Source: Okapia johnstoni (lineage: Eukaryota; Chordata; Mammalia; Artiodactyla; Giraffidae). From it: DNA of 64,000 bases. The translations under genes were made by a program, and so were the position numbers. The notes beneath the pieces were generated by a model, which worked only from the letters and a program-made list of their open reading frames with translations, made no database searches and was not told the origin of the DNA. This document shows, piece by piece, positions 43,661 to 53,300 of this stretch. Positions within the stretch are counted from its first letter, which is position 1; each line of letters begins with the position of its first letter. The stretch is from NCBI GenBank assembly GCA_024291935.2, contig CM044310.1, positions 80,784,713-80,848,712 on the forward strand, written 5' to 3'.

Positions 43661-44010
43661 GGATCATTCACTCCTTCACTTATCCAGTACATTTATTGAG
43701 GGCTTTTCCTAGTGGCTCAGATGGTAGAGTCTGCCTACAATGCAGGAGACCTGGATTCGATCCCTAGGTTGGGAAGATCCTCTGGAGAAGGAAATGGCAA
43801 CCCACTGCAGTACTCTTGCTTGGAAAATCCCATGGACGGAGAACCCTGGTAGGCTACAGTCCATAGGATGGCAAAGAGTCGGACATAACTGAGCGACTTC
43901 ACTTTCTTTCTTTCACTTTCCATAGGTCAGGAGTTATTCTTAGCACTGAGGATACAGTGGCAGAAAAACGGACAAATTGCCTTAAGATCATCTACGCTAC
44001 TAGAGAGCTA
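43661..44010 (-). mobile_element. L2 antisense 3' end split by a SINE
   Basis: Left part cattcactccttcacttatc and cagtacatttattgag; right part after the SINE, taggtcaggagttattctta and gcactgaggatacagtgg. Together they give the usual antisense L2 order. Confidence 0.5.
43700..43920 (+). mobile_element. Bov-tA type SINE
   Basis: Head gggcttttcctagtggctca, B box GGATTCGATCCC form, tail gcgacttcactttctttctt and tcactttcc. Inserted in an L2 relic. Confidence 0.95.
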
Positions 44011-44124
44011 ACGTACAACATGACTAGTTACCACTGCCCTATGCTATATATGAAAGTTGTTAAGGGGATAAACCCTAAGAGTTCTCATTATAAGGTGACA
44101 TTTTTTTTCTCTTTCTTTTTTATT

Positions 44125-44266
44125 GTATTTATATGAGATGATGGGTGTTTACTAAATTTATCCTGGTAATCATTTCACAATATCTGTAATTCAAATCTTT
44201 ATGGTGTACACCTGAAACTCATACTGTGATACATGTCAATTATGCCTCAGTAAGACTGGAAAAAAA
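44125..44266 (+). mobile_element. L1 LINE 3' fragment, older type
   Basis: Shows ggtgtttactaaatttatcc, tggtaatcatttcacaatat, cttatggtgtacacctgaaa type, catgtcaattatgcctcagt and a terminal A run. Confidence 0.7.
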
Positions 44267-44434
44267 GAGCATCTGTGAATGCAATGGGGGGGGTGGATTT
44301 TGCAGTTTTACGTAGTGTGGGCAGGGCAGGCCTCAATGAGCCTTGAAAAGAGGTAATTTTCATAAAGATATCAGAGATTTCAGCAATATGCTGGTATACA
44401 GCAGGTCGTCAATAAGCCAATCAGTCAAATAAGC

Positions 44435-44545
44435 CTGACAGTGATGATGGTAGTGATAATGCTGCTGCTGATGAAGATGGTGGTGATAGTGATGATGGTG
44501 ATGGTGGTAATGATGAAGATGATGATGGAGAAGATGAAAGAGAAG
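44435..44545. repeat. Imperfect (TGA/TGG)n trinucleotide repeat
   Basis: Repeated gatgatggtgatggtg-type units on the plus strand. It opens methionine-, valine- and aspartate-rich ORFs in several frames, which are artefacts. Confidence 0.9.
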
Positions 44546-44639
44546 GACAAAGAGAAGGGGGAGGAGTCAGGGTGGGAAGTTCTTTGTAAAGAACTCTTTC
44601 CTGACCAGTCCGTCAACAGGAAAGACCATTCTCTCTTTT

Positions 44640-45320
44640 TTGCCCTTTAGTGCCTCCTCCAGCCGTTGGGCCTGGCAGGGTCTCAGGCGGCCATTTCTGG
44701 CACCAGAAAAGTTGCACAAATGGTGGCCAATTCTTTCAGAAATTCATCTTCCAAAAATTGCTTTCCATCCATTTTGCTCCAATTCCATTTTATTTATTAC
44801 CTAGCAGTGAGCAGATGGAGCCATTTTTTCTCAGAGCTGCTTGAAAGAGACGCATGGCAATTGTGCAGCAGGCTTGGGGGCTGATTTATGGGCTGTGTGC
44901 CCCAGGAGCCAGGCCGATGCCCCTACCCATACCTGCAGCTGGCAGGGCTTAACACTGTCTGGCCTGACTCCCTGTGGGCTGCCATGTGGGGAGGTGCCTT
45001 AGGTGCTGACACATTTCCTGGTCAAAGACACTTCATCTGCTCCCATCCTGGCCCCAAGTTGAAGTCCCTCCCTCCAGGCTGCTAACCCTGGTCTCACCTC
45101 AGTGAACACACGGAAGAGAAAATGTTTCTCAAGACAAAGGCAATTTCCTCCTGCCAAAGGAAACACCCGACCACGTCTTTAATCATCTGAGCTTTCAGAG
45201 AGCTGCTCCGTCGGGCCATTTAGAAGTTATTATAGAAGCTAATTTCTTCTTTGACATTTTCTATTGAATTTTTAGTTCCCTCATTCAAACTTGAAAAGAT
45301 TATGACCCTATAATGTGGCC
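44640..45320. promoter_or_regulatory. Candidate conserved non-coding block
   Basis: Repeat-free over about 680 bp. AT-rich cores (ccattttatttattacctag, gtctttaatcatctgagctt, tagaagctaatttcttcttt) alternate with CpG-bearing parts (agagacgcatggcaattgtg, tgctccgtcgggccatttag). ORFs at 44650-45085 have no domain. Confidence 0.35.
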
Positions 45321-45364
45321 TATAAACCCATATTATAACTACCAATTGGACCAAATCTTTATCT

Positions 45365-45535
45365 TTCCTGGTGTCTGACTGGGCAAGTTGTTGGGCTTCT
45401 CCAAGATTTAATTCCAATATCTGTAAAACAGGATGGCTGTTGGTGGTGTGGATTCAATGGGGTAATTAATACATGTGGACTGCTTAGCTCTATACTAGGT
45501 ACATGATGAATATGCAAGAGATGTTATCTATTAAT
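45365..45535 (+). mobile_element. MIR-type SINE relic
   Basis: Sense MIR: ggtgtctgactgggcaagtt, ccaatatctgtaaaacagga, attcaatggggtaattaata. A younger SINE interrupts its 3' end. Confidence 0.6.
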
Positions 45536-45763
45536 GTGTGTGAGTGCTAAGTTGTTCAGTCGTGTCTGACTCTTTGTGATCCCATGGACTATTATAGCCC
45601 ACCAGGCTCCTCTGTCCATGGGATTTTCTAGGCAAGAATACCAGAGTGGGCTGCCATTCCTTCTCCAGAGGATCTTCCTGACTCAGGGATCAAATCTGAG
45701 TCTCTTACCTCTCCTGAATTGGCGGCAAGTTCTTTTCTGCTAGCGCCACCTGGGAAGCCCTAC
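45536..45763 (-). mobile_element. Bov-tA type SINE with short TSD
   Basis: Reverse of the 'gctagtg/gcgctag' subtype: right end gctagcgccacctgggaagc, left gtgtgagtgctaagttgttc. An 8-bp ctattaat at 45528-45535 and 45764-45771 is the likely duplication. A ttatag insertion lies near 45592. Confidence 0.95.
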
Positions 45764-45930
45764 CTATTAATAGTACTGTTTAAAAATACAATTGTCTTTC
45801 AAAGTTAAATTTCCTCTGTCAATTTGTAACCTGTGGGCCAGCTGAGTTTCTACTCAAGTGATTTAGGACAAATATTTCACTCAAATGGATCCTCATATTT
45901 TATTAAATGGGAATAGCCACTTCCTTCCAG

Positions 45931-46137
45931 GGCTTCCCTTGTGGCTCAGACAGTAAAGAAACTGCCTATAATGCAGGAGACCTGGGTTTGATCCCTGGGT
46001 TGGGAAGATCACCTGGAGAAGGAAATGGCAACCCACTCCAGTATTCTTGCCTGAAGAATTCCATGGACAGAGGAGCCTGGTGGGCTACAGCCTATGGGGT
46101 CGCAAAGAGTTGGACACGACTGAAGTGACTTAGCACT
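45931..46137 (+). mobile_element. Bov-tA type SINE
   Basis: Head gggcttcccttgtggctcag, body ggaaatggcaacccactcca, tail gactgaagtgacttagcact. Flanked by A-rich DNA at the right (46150-46165). Confidence 0.96.
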
Positions 46138-46476
46138 CCAGGACTCAAGAAAGAAAAAAAAAAAACACTATATGTAGAAGTTTCCAGTAAAAGTCAAATC
46201 CCTGAGTAAAGGCTGGGAACTGCCGTCATTTTAAAAATAAAGTCTGCATTTATTTTCAAGGTAGATCTATTGCTAAACAGAGACATGCACTTCCTGTGGC
46301 CCTCTGCCTAACTTCACACAGGGTCTTGTGGCCTCTCCTCTTGTGTCTGGCAGCTTTGGGTGACAGGGACAGACTGAGACTTCTCCCCTGCCTGGATCCT
46401 TCCCCCAAACAGACTCAGCAGGAGGTGAGTCTGGGATGGTCCTTGATTCAGATGACTTCAGCATATTTGAGGGGCT
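46138..46476. other. Unassigned non-coding sequence
   Basis: An A run lies at about 46154-46164. No gene or repeat otherwise recognised. Confidence 0.45.
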
Positions 46477-46489
46477 TTTAGGAACCCCC

Positions 46490-46689
46490 TGGGCTTCCCT
46501 GGTGGCTTAACTGATAAAGAATCCACCTGCAATGTGGGAGACCTGGGTTCAATCCTTGGTTTGGGAAGATTCTCTGGAGAAGGGAATGGCAACCCACTCC
46601 CATATTCTGGCCTGGAGAATCCCATGGACTGTATAAAGTCCATGGGGGTCACAAAGAGTTGGATATGACTGAGCAACTTTCACTTTCAC
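46490..46689 (+). mobile_element. Bov-tA type SINE with TSD
   Basis: Head tgggcttccctggtggctta, tail gagcaactttcactttcac. A perfect 13-bp duplication, tttaggaaccccc, lies at 46477-46489 and 46690-46702. Confidence 0.97.
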
Positions 46690-46702
46690 TTTAGGAACCC
46701 CC

Positions 46703-47134
46703 CACTTAGCGATCAGAGTCAGAGTCTTGGCTGTTATAAGATTAGGGAGTGGTTAGCTTCCTATTTTGTTTCCCTTATACGATCTCCTGGCTTTTCTCCT
46801 AACTGATATCTAGACCCCACTTTGCTATTTACTTGCTGACTAAATAATGCTGGACCCAGGGAGAGACCTAAAGAAACTTCAGGCTGGGAACTTCTGAATC
46901 TTCAGTGTTTTGGAGGATGCTGGTGACAGTACTATGCCCCAAGCTCCCAGGACAGGAGGCAAAGTTTGCAGTTGGGGAGGAATATGGGGAACTCACCCAT
47001 ATCAGTCTTCCTTATGGGATTCCCTTTCTCTGCCTCTTCCTTCTGAATTTTTAATCTAATTTTAATTCACTTAAATAGCCACACTGTGACTGGGGCTATC
47101 ATACTGAACAGCACAGTTCTTGACAGTCTCTCTT
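46703..47134. other. Unassigned non-coding sequence
   Basis: No gene or repeat recognised. Confidence 0.45.
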
Positions 47135-47445
47135 TTATTTTATGGAGTTAGTATTTGCCCAAGAGGAATTCTTTGAGGGCCTCCAAGGTGCCAGCCCCTG
47201 AGCCAGGCCCTGCAGAGAACACAGGGAAAGAGCGGGCTTAGTGCCTCCTCCATGCCTTGGAAAAGTTTCATTTCTTAACTGGGAAGAGAGAGGGAGATGG
47301 AACAATTGAAGGTGGAAGCCAGTGTTTGGAGAAGAAGCTGCAGGTGCTGTTAGTCTTATCTGCCAAGCAGAGAGTAAGTTCCTGGAGGACAGGGATTGGC
47401 TCAGCCTGGGCTGAGCACACAGTGATTGCCTAATAAGGATCGATA
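47135..47445. mobile_element. Possible L2 relics in both directions
   Basis: 47180-47300 has antisense-L2-like text (ggtgccagcccctgagccag); 47345-47440 has sense 3' text (agagtaagttcctggaggac, agggattggctcagcctggg). Strongly diverged and tentative. Confidence 0.35.
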
Positions 47446-48071
47446 TGCTAAGAGGGGGAACCATCTTTAGTTAGGGGCCCCTCAGCCATCCAGGCATCTG
47501 GGCACGTGTGGGTTTGAAGGAAGGTAGGAACTCCGTGGAGTCGAGCCTGGTCCTATCTCAGGAGAGGACACATAGCCCCACAGAGATATTGTCTAATCCC
47601 CAGAGAAAGCCCAGGGCTCCCGGTTCCAGCCCACGCAGCAGCACCAGCCCCTATTCTTACAAGGAGTGACCAGTGACATCCAAACTCAGTTCCTTTCTGT
47701 GACTCTTTCTGGAAGGGTAGTCTGACTGAACTCTCTGGCGGATACGAGGGCCACATTCCAGCCTCCTTCCCTGATGGCTGTCATCACTGAGAACACAGTG
47801 AGGCCAGGGGCTCGCTGGCCTCTCTGGGCAGGGCATGTGGGTTCTGTCCCTCTCTCTGGAATGAATGGTTTTCCAGAGTCACACTCTGCCCCGATGCTCC
47901 CTGTGAGCTATGCCTCCCTCCGCTTTCACCCAGAAGAGCTCGAAGACAGTCTCTGCTCTCAGGACATCTCTTGCTCCATGAATGTCAGAGTCAGTAAATT
48001 TTTTTTTTTTTTTTGGTTAATAATTATTGTGAAAAATTTCTCTAACTTGTGCAGGAAGCAAATGGCTATAG
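47446..48071. other. Unassigned sequence with poly-T run
   Basis: A T16 run at 47999-48014 is the only feature. The 47774-48082 ORF runs into it and is artefactual. Confidence 0.45.
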
Positions 48072-48280
48072 CATTTATTTAATGAACACTCGTAGTGTTT
48101 TTTATGTGCCCAAACTCTTCTATGTGCTTTACAAATATGAATGTGCCTCCAATTTATAATAATGCCAGGAGGCAGCTCTATTTATAATCCTGTTCTGAAG
48201 ACTGAGGAAGCTGAGACACTAGTAACTTAATTAACTTGCCTAAGGTGACATAGACAGTGAATGGCAAGCCCGCAGGTAAA
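48072..48280 (-). mobile_element. MIR-type SINE relic, near full length
   Basis: Antisense MIR: ttatttaatgaacactcgta, ttctatgtgctttacaaata, ctgaagactgaggaagctga, aattaacttgcctaaggtga. Confidence 0.6.
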
Positions 48281-48284
48281 CTTG

Positions 48285-48410
48285 TAGGGTGACCTACCTT
48301 CCCAATGTCCCTGGGACTGGGGGTTTGCCTGGGACATGGGACTTTTCAGTGCTGAAACCGGGACACTGCCAGGTAAACCAGGCTGAGCTGGTCATTCAAT
48401 ACCCTGGGGA
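48285..48410. mobile_element. Possible palindromic MITE-like relic
   Basis: The left edge gtagggtgacc and right edge gctggtcattc are rough inverted repeats. The interior tcccaatgtccctgggactg and aaaccgggacactgccaggt are also partly self-complementary. This is the style of small palindromic DNA transposons. Family not named. Confidence 0.35.
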
Positions 48411-48584
48411 AGTCTGGCTCCAGAGTTTCTGGTTTTAATCTGCATCTGCTCAGTGTGGGCAATGAGGGTACCTGGCAGAAGATCAGCAAATCAGAGTTAG
48501 CTTTGTCCTAGAGACAGACAGATATACATAGCTTTGTCATATGTTTGTCTCATGTATATACATATGGCTTTGTCCTATAGTTTC

Positions 48585-48700
48585 ATTCTATAGATAAGAA
48601 AACTGAGACCTGGCTGATATGCACCCAGACCTCAGGGAAGTCAGAGGCAGAACTGTGACTATATTTTGATCTACCAAGTCCCAGTCCTAGGATCAATTCA
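48585..48700 (-). mobile_element. MIR-type SINE fragment
   Basis: Antisense MIR: ctatagataagaaaactgag, then aagtcagaggcagaactgtg. Confidence 0.5.
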
Positions 48701-48962
48701 GAAGTTCCTGGAATGTGTTTACTCATTTAAACCCCATATCTGTGGAAAAGGGATTCAGAGTGACTTATGGGAAAGGATGTGATAACAAGTTGCCAAAGTA
48801 CAAGCAGCAGAAGAAAATCAAGACTAAAGTTTAATGCAAATACATCCGTTCTAGTAGATGATTTGACCTTGAGCTTCCTGGAACCCACAGTAAAAAGGGA
48901 AAACCCTTAGAGTTTTCTCTAAGGAGACAGGGTTGTCATTGTTTATAGCTGAATTACAATCT

Positions 48963-49358
48963 GGCTGAGAGCCGAAGAAGTGTACTTTCGGACTGTGGTG
49001 CTGGAGAAGACTCTTGAGAGTCCTTGGGACAACAAGGAGATTCACCCAGTCAATCCTACAGGAAATCAATCCTGAATACTCATTGGAAGGACTGATGCTG
49101 AAGCTGAAGCTCCAATACTTTGGCCACCTGATGTGAAGAGCCAACTCATTAGAAAAGACCCTGATGCTGAGAAAGACTGAAGGCAAGAGGAGAAGGGGGC
49201 AACAGAGGATGAGATGGTTGGATGGCATCACTGATTCAATGGACATGAGTTTGAGCAAGCTCCAGGAGATAGTGAAGGACAGGAAAGCCTGGCATACTGC
49301 AGCCCATGGGGTTGCAAAGAGTCAGGCACAACTGAGAGACTGAATAACGACAACAAAA
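48963..49358 (+). mobile_element. 5'-truncated BovB LINE
   Basis: Sense BovB from about ctggctgagagccgaagaag through ggtgctggagaagactcttg to the tail actgagagactgaataacga. The reverse transcriptase C-terminus is recognisable but the frame is broken (tgatgtgaagagc reads a stop where other copies read through). No clear target-site duplication. Confidence 0.94.
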
Positions 49359-50039
49359 GGATTCCTAGATAGGAACTATTTACTAGGGGAAAGTGCTTAG
49401 TGCTAGAAGGTACGTGAAGGCTTCTACCTATAAAGGTAGAAGCATATTTTTTAGCTGCCCATTATACCAACCCTTTCTAAAAGCCAAGGCATCTGGTTAA
49501 GCACAAGTCAGGAAAGTGACCCAGAAAGTGGCTGAGCTAAGGTGGTCCAGGTTTGAAGATGTCTGAGGGCTCAAATATAATCCCAACAAACTCTGAAGCA
49601 GGGGTGCACCTTATAGAATACTTACAACCTATGGTATAAGGGCCTGGAGGCCTGCCTGCTCCTCTCTGGCTGCCCCCATAGCCCCAAAGTTTTCCATGGA
49701 GCCACAAAATATCTGGAGTGATTTCTGTCCTGCCTGAGGACAGACGTAGGCCTTTGGAAGCCTGACTGGCACTTCCCTAGCCTGGAGGGGCACCCTGAAC
49801 TTTAGGGTAGGTGCCCGCCAGAACTGCTTCATCCCACCCTGTATACCAGAGCCCAGGTCCCAGGTGGGCAAAAGTGGGCATTCCCTGGTCCCTTTGCCTG
49901 TGGTGGGGGGAATGGCTGACTGCTCAGCCAGGAACCATCTGATTCATTCTTGTTAGTTTCTCATCAGGACTTTCACTGGCTTTTCTTTTAAGCAATTTCT
50001 TGGGTTTCTTTCAAGGTCGAGGAGGAGGAGGCCACTGAG
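49359..50039. other. Unassigned non-coding sequence
   Basis: No gene or repeat recognised; an 80-codon minus ORF looks random. Confidence 0.45.
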
Positions 50040-50960
50040 GAGGAGGGAGGGAGAACCCCACCCTAATCAAATCTGAGCAGAGACAGGATAAAAATTAACC
50101 TTCATTTAAATATGTAAACAAACACTGCCTTGGTAACTTCCAGACGTCCTTGGCTTGGGTCACTGAGAAGCAGCCCAAAGTGATTCATCTGCCAGGTCTC
50201 TTCAAGGGAGGAAAAACTTTATTCTTAAAGGCTTTTTACACTTGAATAAGTGCTAAATAATAATAATAGGCCAAGACTGAAAGAAAGTCTTTTCCCTGGA
50301 AGGGTGTCAACAGAGGCAGGATGAAGAACTGAAGAACTCCAGTTTGGGAGGGGGTGACAAAATCTGGGTTGATGAATGCTGACATTCTGAATAAAATCAC
50401 TCCGTGCCTTCACCTAGGTCAAGAAACGACATTGTTTTCCTGAGCTGCGGTGACAGCGAGGTGACAGAGATTAATAGCTTGGTATTGACTGAGCAACTTC
50501 TAGTTCCTTATCTCTGTCAAGTCAAGGCTGTGTCCAAGGGCTGAAAGTGTTATTAGACTTATAATTGCAAAGACATTTAAAGGGTTTCCCCTTAAGGGAC
50601 TATGAAATCCAATAAACCTTTCACAAAACCTCCAGCACCGGAGTACGAAACCCGTCTGGAAGAGAGGCGCGCTCCCAGCCAAGCGCCGGGAAACCTTGAA
50701 GCCGCCAGCATTGAATAATGTTTGATTTATGAAGTTGGTTTTGAATTTGTATCAGTTGTTTTATTAAAAATATATGAAAGGAAGTTTTAAATATGAGCAA
50801 GCCCCCTGTAGGCGCTCCTCTGCACCCGGGAGCCGCCGTCTGGCCCAGCCTCTTGCTGCCTCCTGGTCGGGTCCCTCTATCCAGGAGGGCTAATTTGTGG
50901 AGTTCATTTGGTCTGCCGGGATTAAGTCTCAATTTCTCATCTGGGTTTAGAGGCTGGCGA
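50040..50960. promoter_or_regulatory. Candidate conserved block, AT-rich with CpG patches
   Basis: Over 900 bp without a recognised repeat. AT-rich parts (gataaaaattaaccttcatt, gaataatgtttgatttatga, gttttattaaaaatatatga) alternate with CpG-rich patches at 50630-50710 (gaggcgcgctcccagccaag, cgccgggaaaccttgaagcc) and 50805-50950. Preserved CpGs next to AT-rich motif clusters suggest an unmethylated regulatory element. Inference only. Confidence 0.35.
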
Positions 50961-52299
50961 TGGGAGAAGGGGCAGCTGCGGAGTCAGTGGGTTTCAGATG
51001 CTGTCTGTAAAGGTGGTCCCGAGACACTGCTCAGCTGGATTGCATTTCCTTGTCCGTAGCAGCAGCATTGACCTCTTTAAGAGGTGTCCCTGCTTCCTTT
51101 CAGGAAGGCTGTGGCATCAGAGGATGCAGACAGGGCAAAGGTTTGTAGGAGACCTGTTTGGGATGCTGGATGTAGGGATGGGCGGGGGACTGAGGGGCAG
51201 GTTAGGACTCTAGGCCTCCATTTTTCCATCTGTCAAAAGACAGAGTTGAACAAGAACCGACCCCCCCACCCCCATCCCTGCCCATTTATCGCCCAAGGGT
51301 CACTGCTGGTCCTAATGTTTCTTGGAGCGGTGAGAGGAGCCCACTCGACAGGGCAGGACCTTCAAGCCCGGCCCCTCATCATTCCAGGACCAGAGGAGCA
51401 CCCCAGAGAGAAGAGTGCTGATGAGGACAGGGGTTAGGGCAGTGGCCCGGTGGGCAGGGCAGGCTGCTAGTATCAGGGATGAGGTGTGGGTTGTCAAATC
51501 AGGTTGGTAATAAAAAACAAAAAACAAAAACTGTGTCTCCAGGGCCAGTATAGGCAGGAGCCAGCACACAAACCGAGACAGGGGCACTATGGGCATTTGC
51601 AGACATGCGGGAGGGCACCTACCTCACCTGGGACTCAGGAACATCCCTACAGGAGGAGGCTTCTCAAGGTGTGGGGTACCCTCTGCTCCTCCCCTTGCCC
51701 CCCCAGGCTTTCAGTGAGGAGCCTGGGGAGTCAGAGGAGGCCCGGAGGCCCCTGGGGACCAAACTCAGTAGTGCTCTCTCCAGAGCTGGTCTCTCTGTTT
51801 CCTCTGCCCGCTGCAGGGAGGAGGAGGCTAGCCTGCCGAGGCTCCCACGGCCCTGCCTTTGTATCACCGGTTCGCTCAGGTCCCTCCTCGGCTCCCGTGT
51901 CAGGCACAGAGGGGTGCTGGATAAGTACTGGTTCAGTGAGGAGATGAGGGCCATGCTTCAGCTCCCAGTCTCCCTTCTACATCATCGGTGCTGGCAAAGG
52001 TGGCCAGCCAGCATGGCAATTCTGCCAAAGGGCTGTGGGCACCTGCCAAAATTGGAATGGGGAGCTCATTTCTGGTTTGGTCTGCCTACACATGGGTGGC
52101 TTTGAAGGTCCTGAGTGGTCTCACATGCTCTAAGGCTGTGGCCTAGTGAGGAGGCTGGGGGAGGGAGAGGAGAGCCCTAACAGGCCTCAGGGAGGGGCCC
52201 TGGGAGCCCTTCATGGGTGGGGGTAGTTTCTCCCTCTCTCTCTACCTCCCTCCTGCAGTGAAGGGAAAGCCTGGGCCTCCTTGGGGGCCCCACATTCAC
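50961..52299. other. Unassigned GC-richer sequence
   Basis: About 1.3 kb. Several overlapping ORFs up to 166 codons (51605-52105 plus, 51486-51947 plus, 51664-51954 minus) share the same DNA in different frames. None shows a domain, and the frames contradict one another. An A-rich motif aaaaaacaaaaaacaaaaac lies near 51510-51530. Confidence 0.4.
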
Positions 52300-52395
52300 T
52301 GTCATATCACTGTTTCTATTAGCTTCATAACGCTGCCTTGTGCCTGGCACACAGTGTATAAGTATGTGTTGAGTGAATCAATGAATAAATGAAGC
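52300..52395 (+). mobile_element. L2 LINE 3' terminus
   Basis: Shows cttgtgcctggcacacagtg, then tgtgttgagtgaatcaatga and ataaatgaa, the L2 terminal motif. Confidence 0.55.
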
Positions 52396-52679
52396 TATCT
52401 ATCAATTCCAACTGCACCCAAGCCATTAATTCCACCCCAGGTGGCTGGCCAGCCCATTAGCTTGGCCGTGGAGCTGTGGGCATTGCAGACACTGCCAACT
52501 CTGGATCACGGTGTGGCCTGCCTCCATCTTCTTAAACTCCATCTGCAGGTGTTATAATTTTCACCACAGGCCTTCTTATCCCTTGGTCTCCCAGTGTCTT
52601 GCACATACTGTTGAGAAAGTTTAGCAACCTTCTCTGAGCCCTAGCCACATGCTAGGCACAGCCATGGGAGATCCCAGGA
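52396..52679. other. Unassigned non-coding sequence
   Basis: No gene; a weak L2-like phrase (tctcccagtgtcttgcacat) near 52587. Confidence 0.4.
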
Positions 52680-52832
52680 AGGGCAGGGATTAGGTAGCCA
52701 GACAGACCTGGCTTCAAATCATGACTCTGCCACTTTTCAGCATGGACAAGTGATTTCATCTCTCTGAGCTTCGGTTGTTCTCATCTGTAAGATGGAGACA
52801 AATATTAAGATCTGCCTTAAAGGGCTGTCCTG
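52680..52832 (+). mobile_element. MIR-type SINE relic
   Basis: Sense MIR: agacctggcttcaaatcatg, actctgccacttttcagcat, then catctgtaagatggagacaa. Interrupted at its 3' side by the next SINE. Confidence 0.65.
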
Positions 52833-52842
52833 GAAATAAAGG

Positions 52843-53071
52843 GGGCTTCCCAGGTAGTGCTAGTGGTAGAGAACCTGCCTGCCAATGCAGGAGACCTAAG
52901 AGATGCAAGTTTGATCCCTGGGTCAGGAAGATCCCCTGGAGGAGGACATGGCAACCCACTCCAGTATTCTTGCCTGGAGAATCCCATGGACAGAGGAACC
53001 TGGTGGGCTACAGTCCACGGAATCACAAAGAGTTGGATAAAACTGAAGTGACTTAGCAGCATGCATGCACA
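52843..53071 (+). mobile_element. Bov-tA type SINE, 'gtgctagtggtagag' subtype, with TSD
   Basis: Head gggcttcccaggtagtgcta, tail aagtgacttagcagcatgca. A perfect 10-bp duplication, gaaataaagg, lies at 52833-52842 and 53072-53081. Confidence 0.97.
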
Positions 53072-53099
53072 GAAATAAAGGAGGCTGAAGCATCAAACA

Positions 53100-53300
53100 T
53101 CTGACAACACACTGAGCTCTTGATGTTTAAGGCTCCAAGGTATGTACCACTATCATCCCAGGATCCCCACTTGACATGTGAGGACACGGAGTCCGAAGAG
53201 CTTACATTGCTTAACCAAAGTTGTGTAGCTCATGAGTAGCTGCATGGGGCTTGGGCTAAGTCTGGCAGAACTTGAATCTGATTCCAAAGCTCACATTTAT
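53100..53300 (-). mobile_element. MIR-type SINE relic
   Basis: Antisense MIR: ccacttgacatgtgaggaca, cttaaccaaagttgtgtagc, then ctggcagaacttgaatctga. Confidence 0.5.

Noticed and set aside
44425..44650. Methionine/valine-rich and isoleucine/threonine-rich ORFs
   Set aside because: Translations of a TGA/TGG trinucleotide repeat.
51486..52105. Overlapping ORFs of 153 and 166 codons plus a minus ORF of 96 codons
   Set aside because: Three incompatible frames over the same DNA, no domain, no splice or start context. Considered as a possible exon and dropped.
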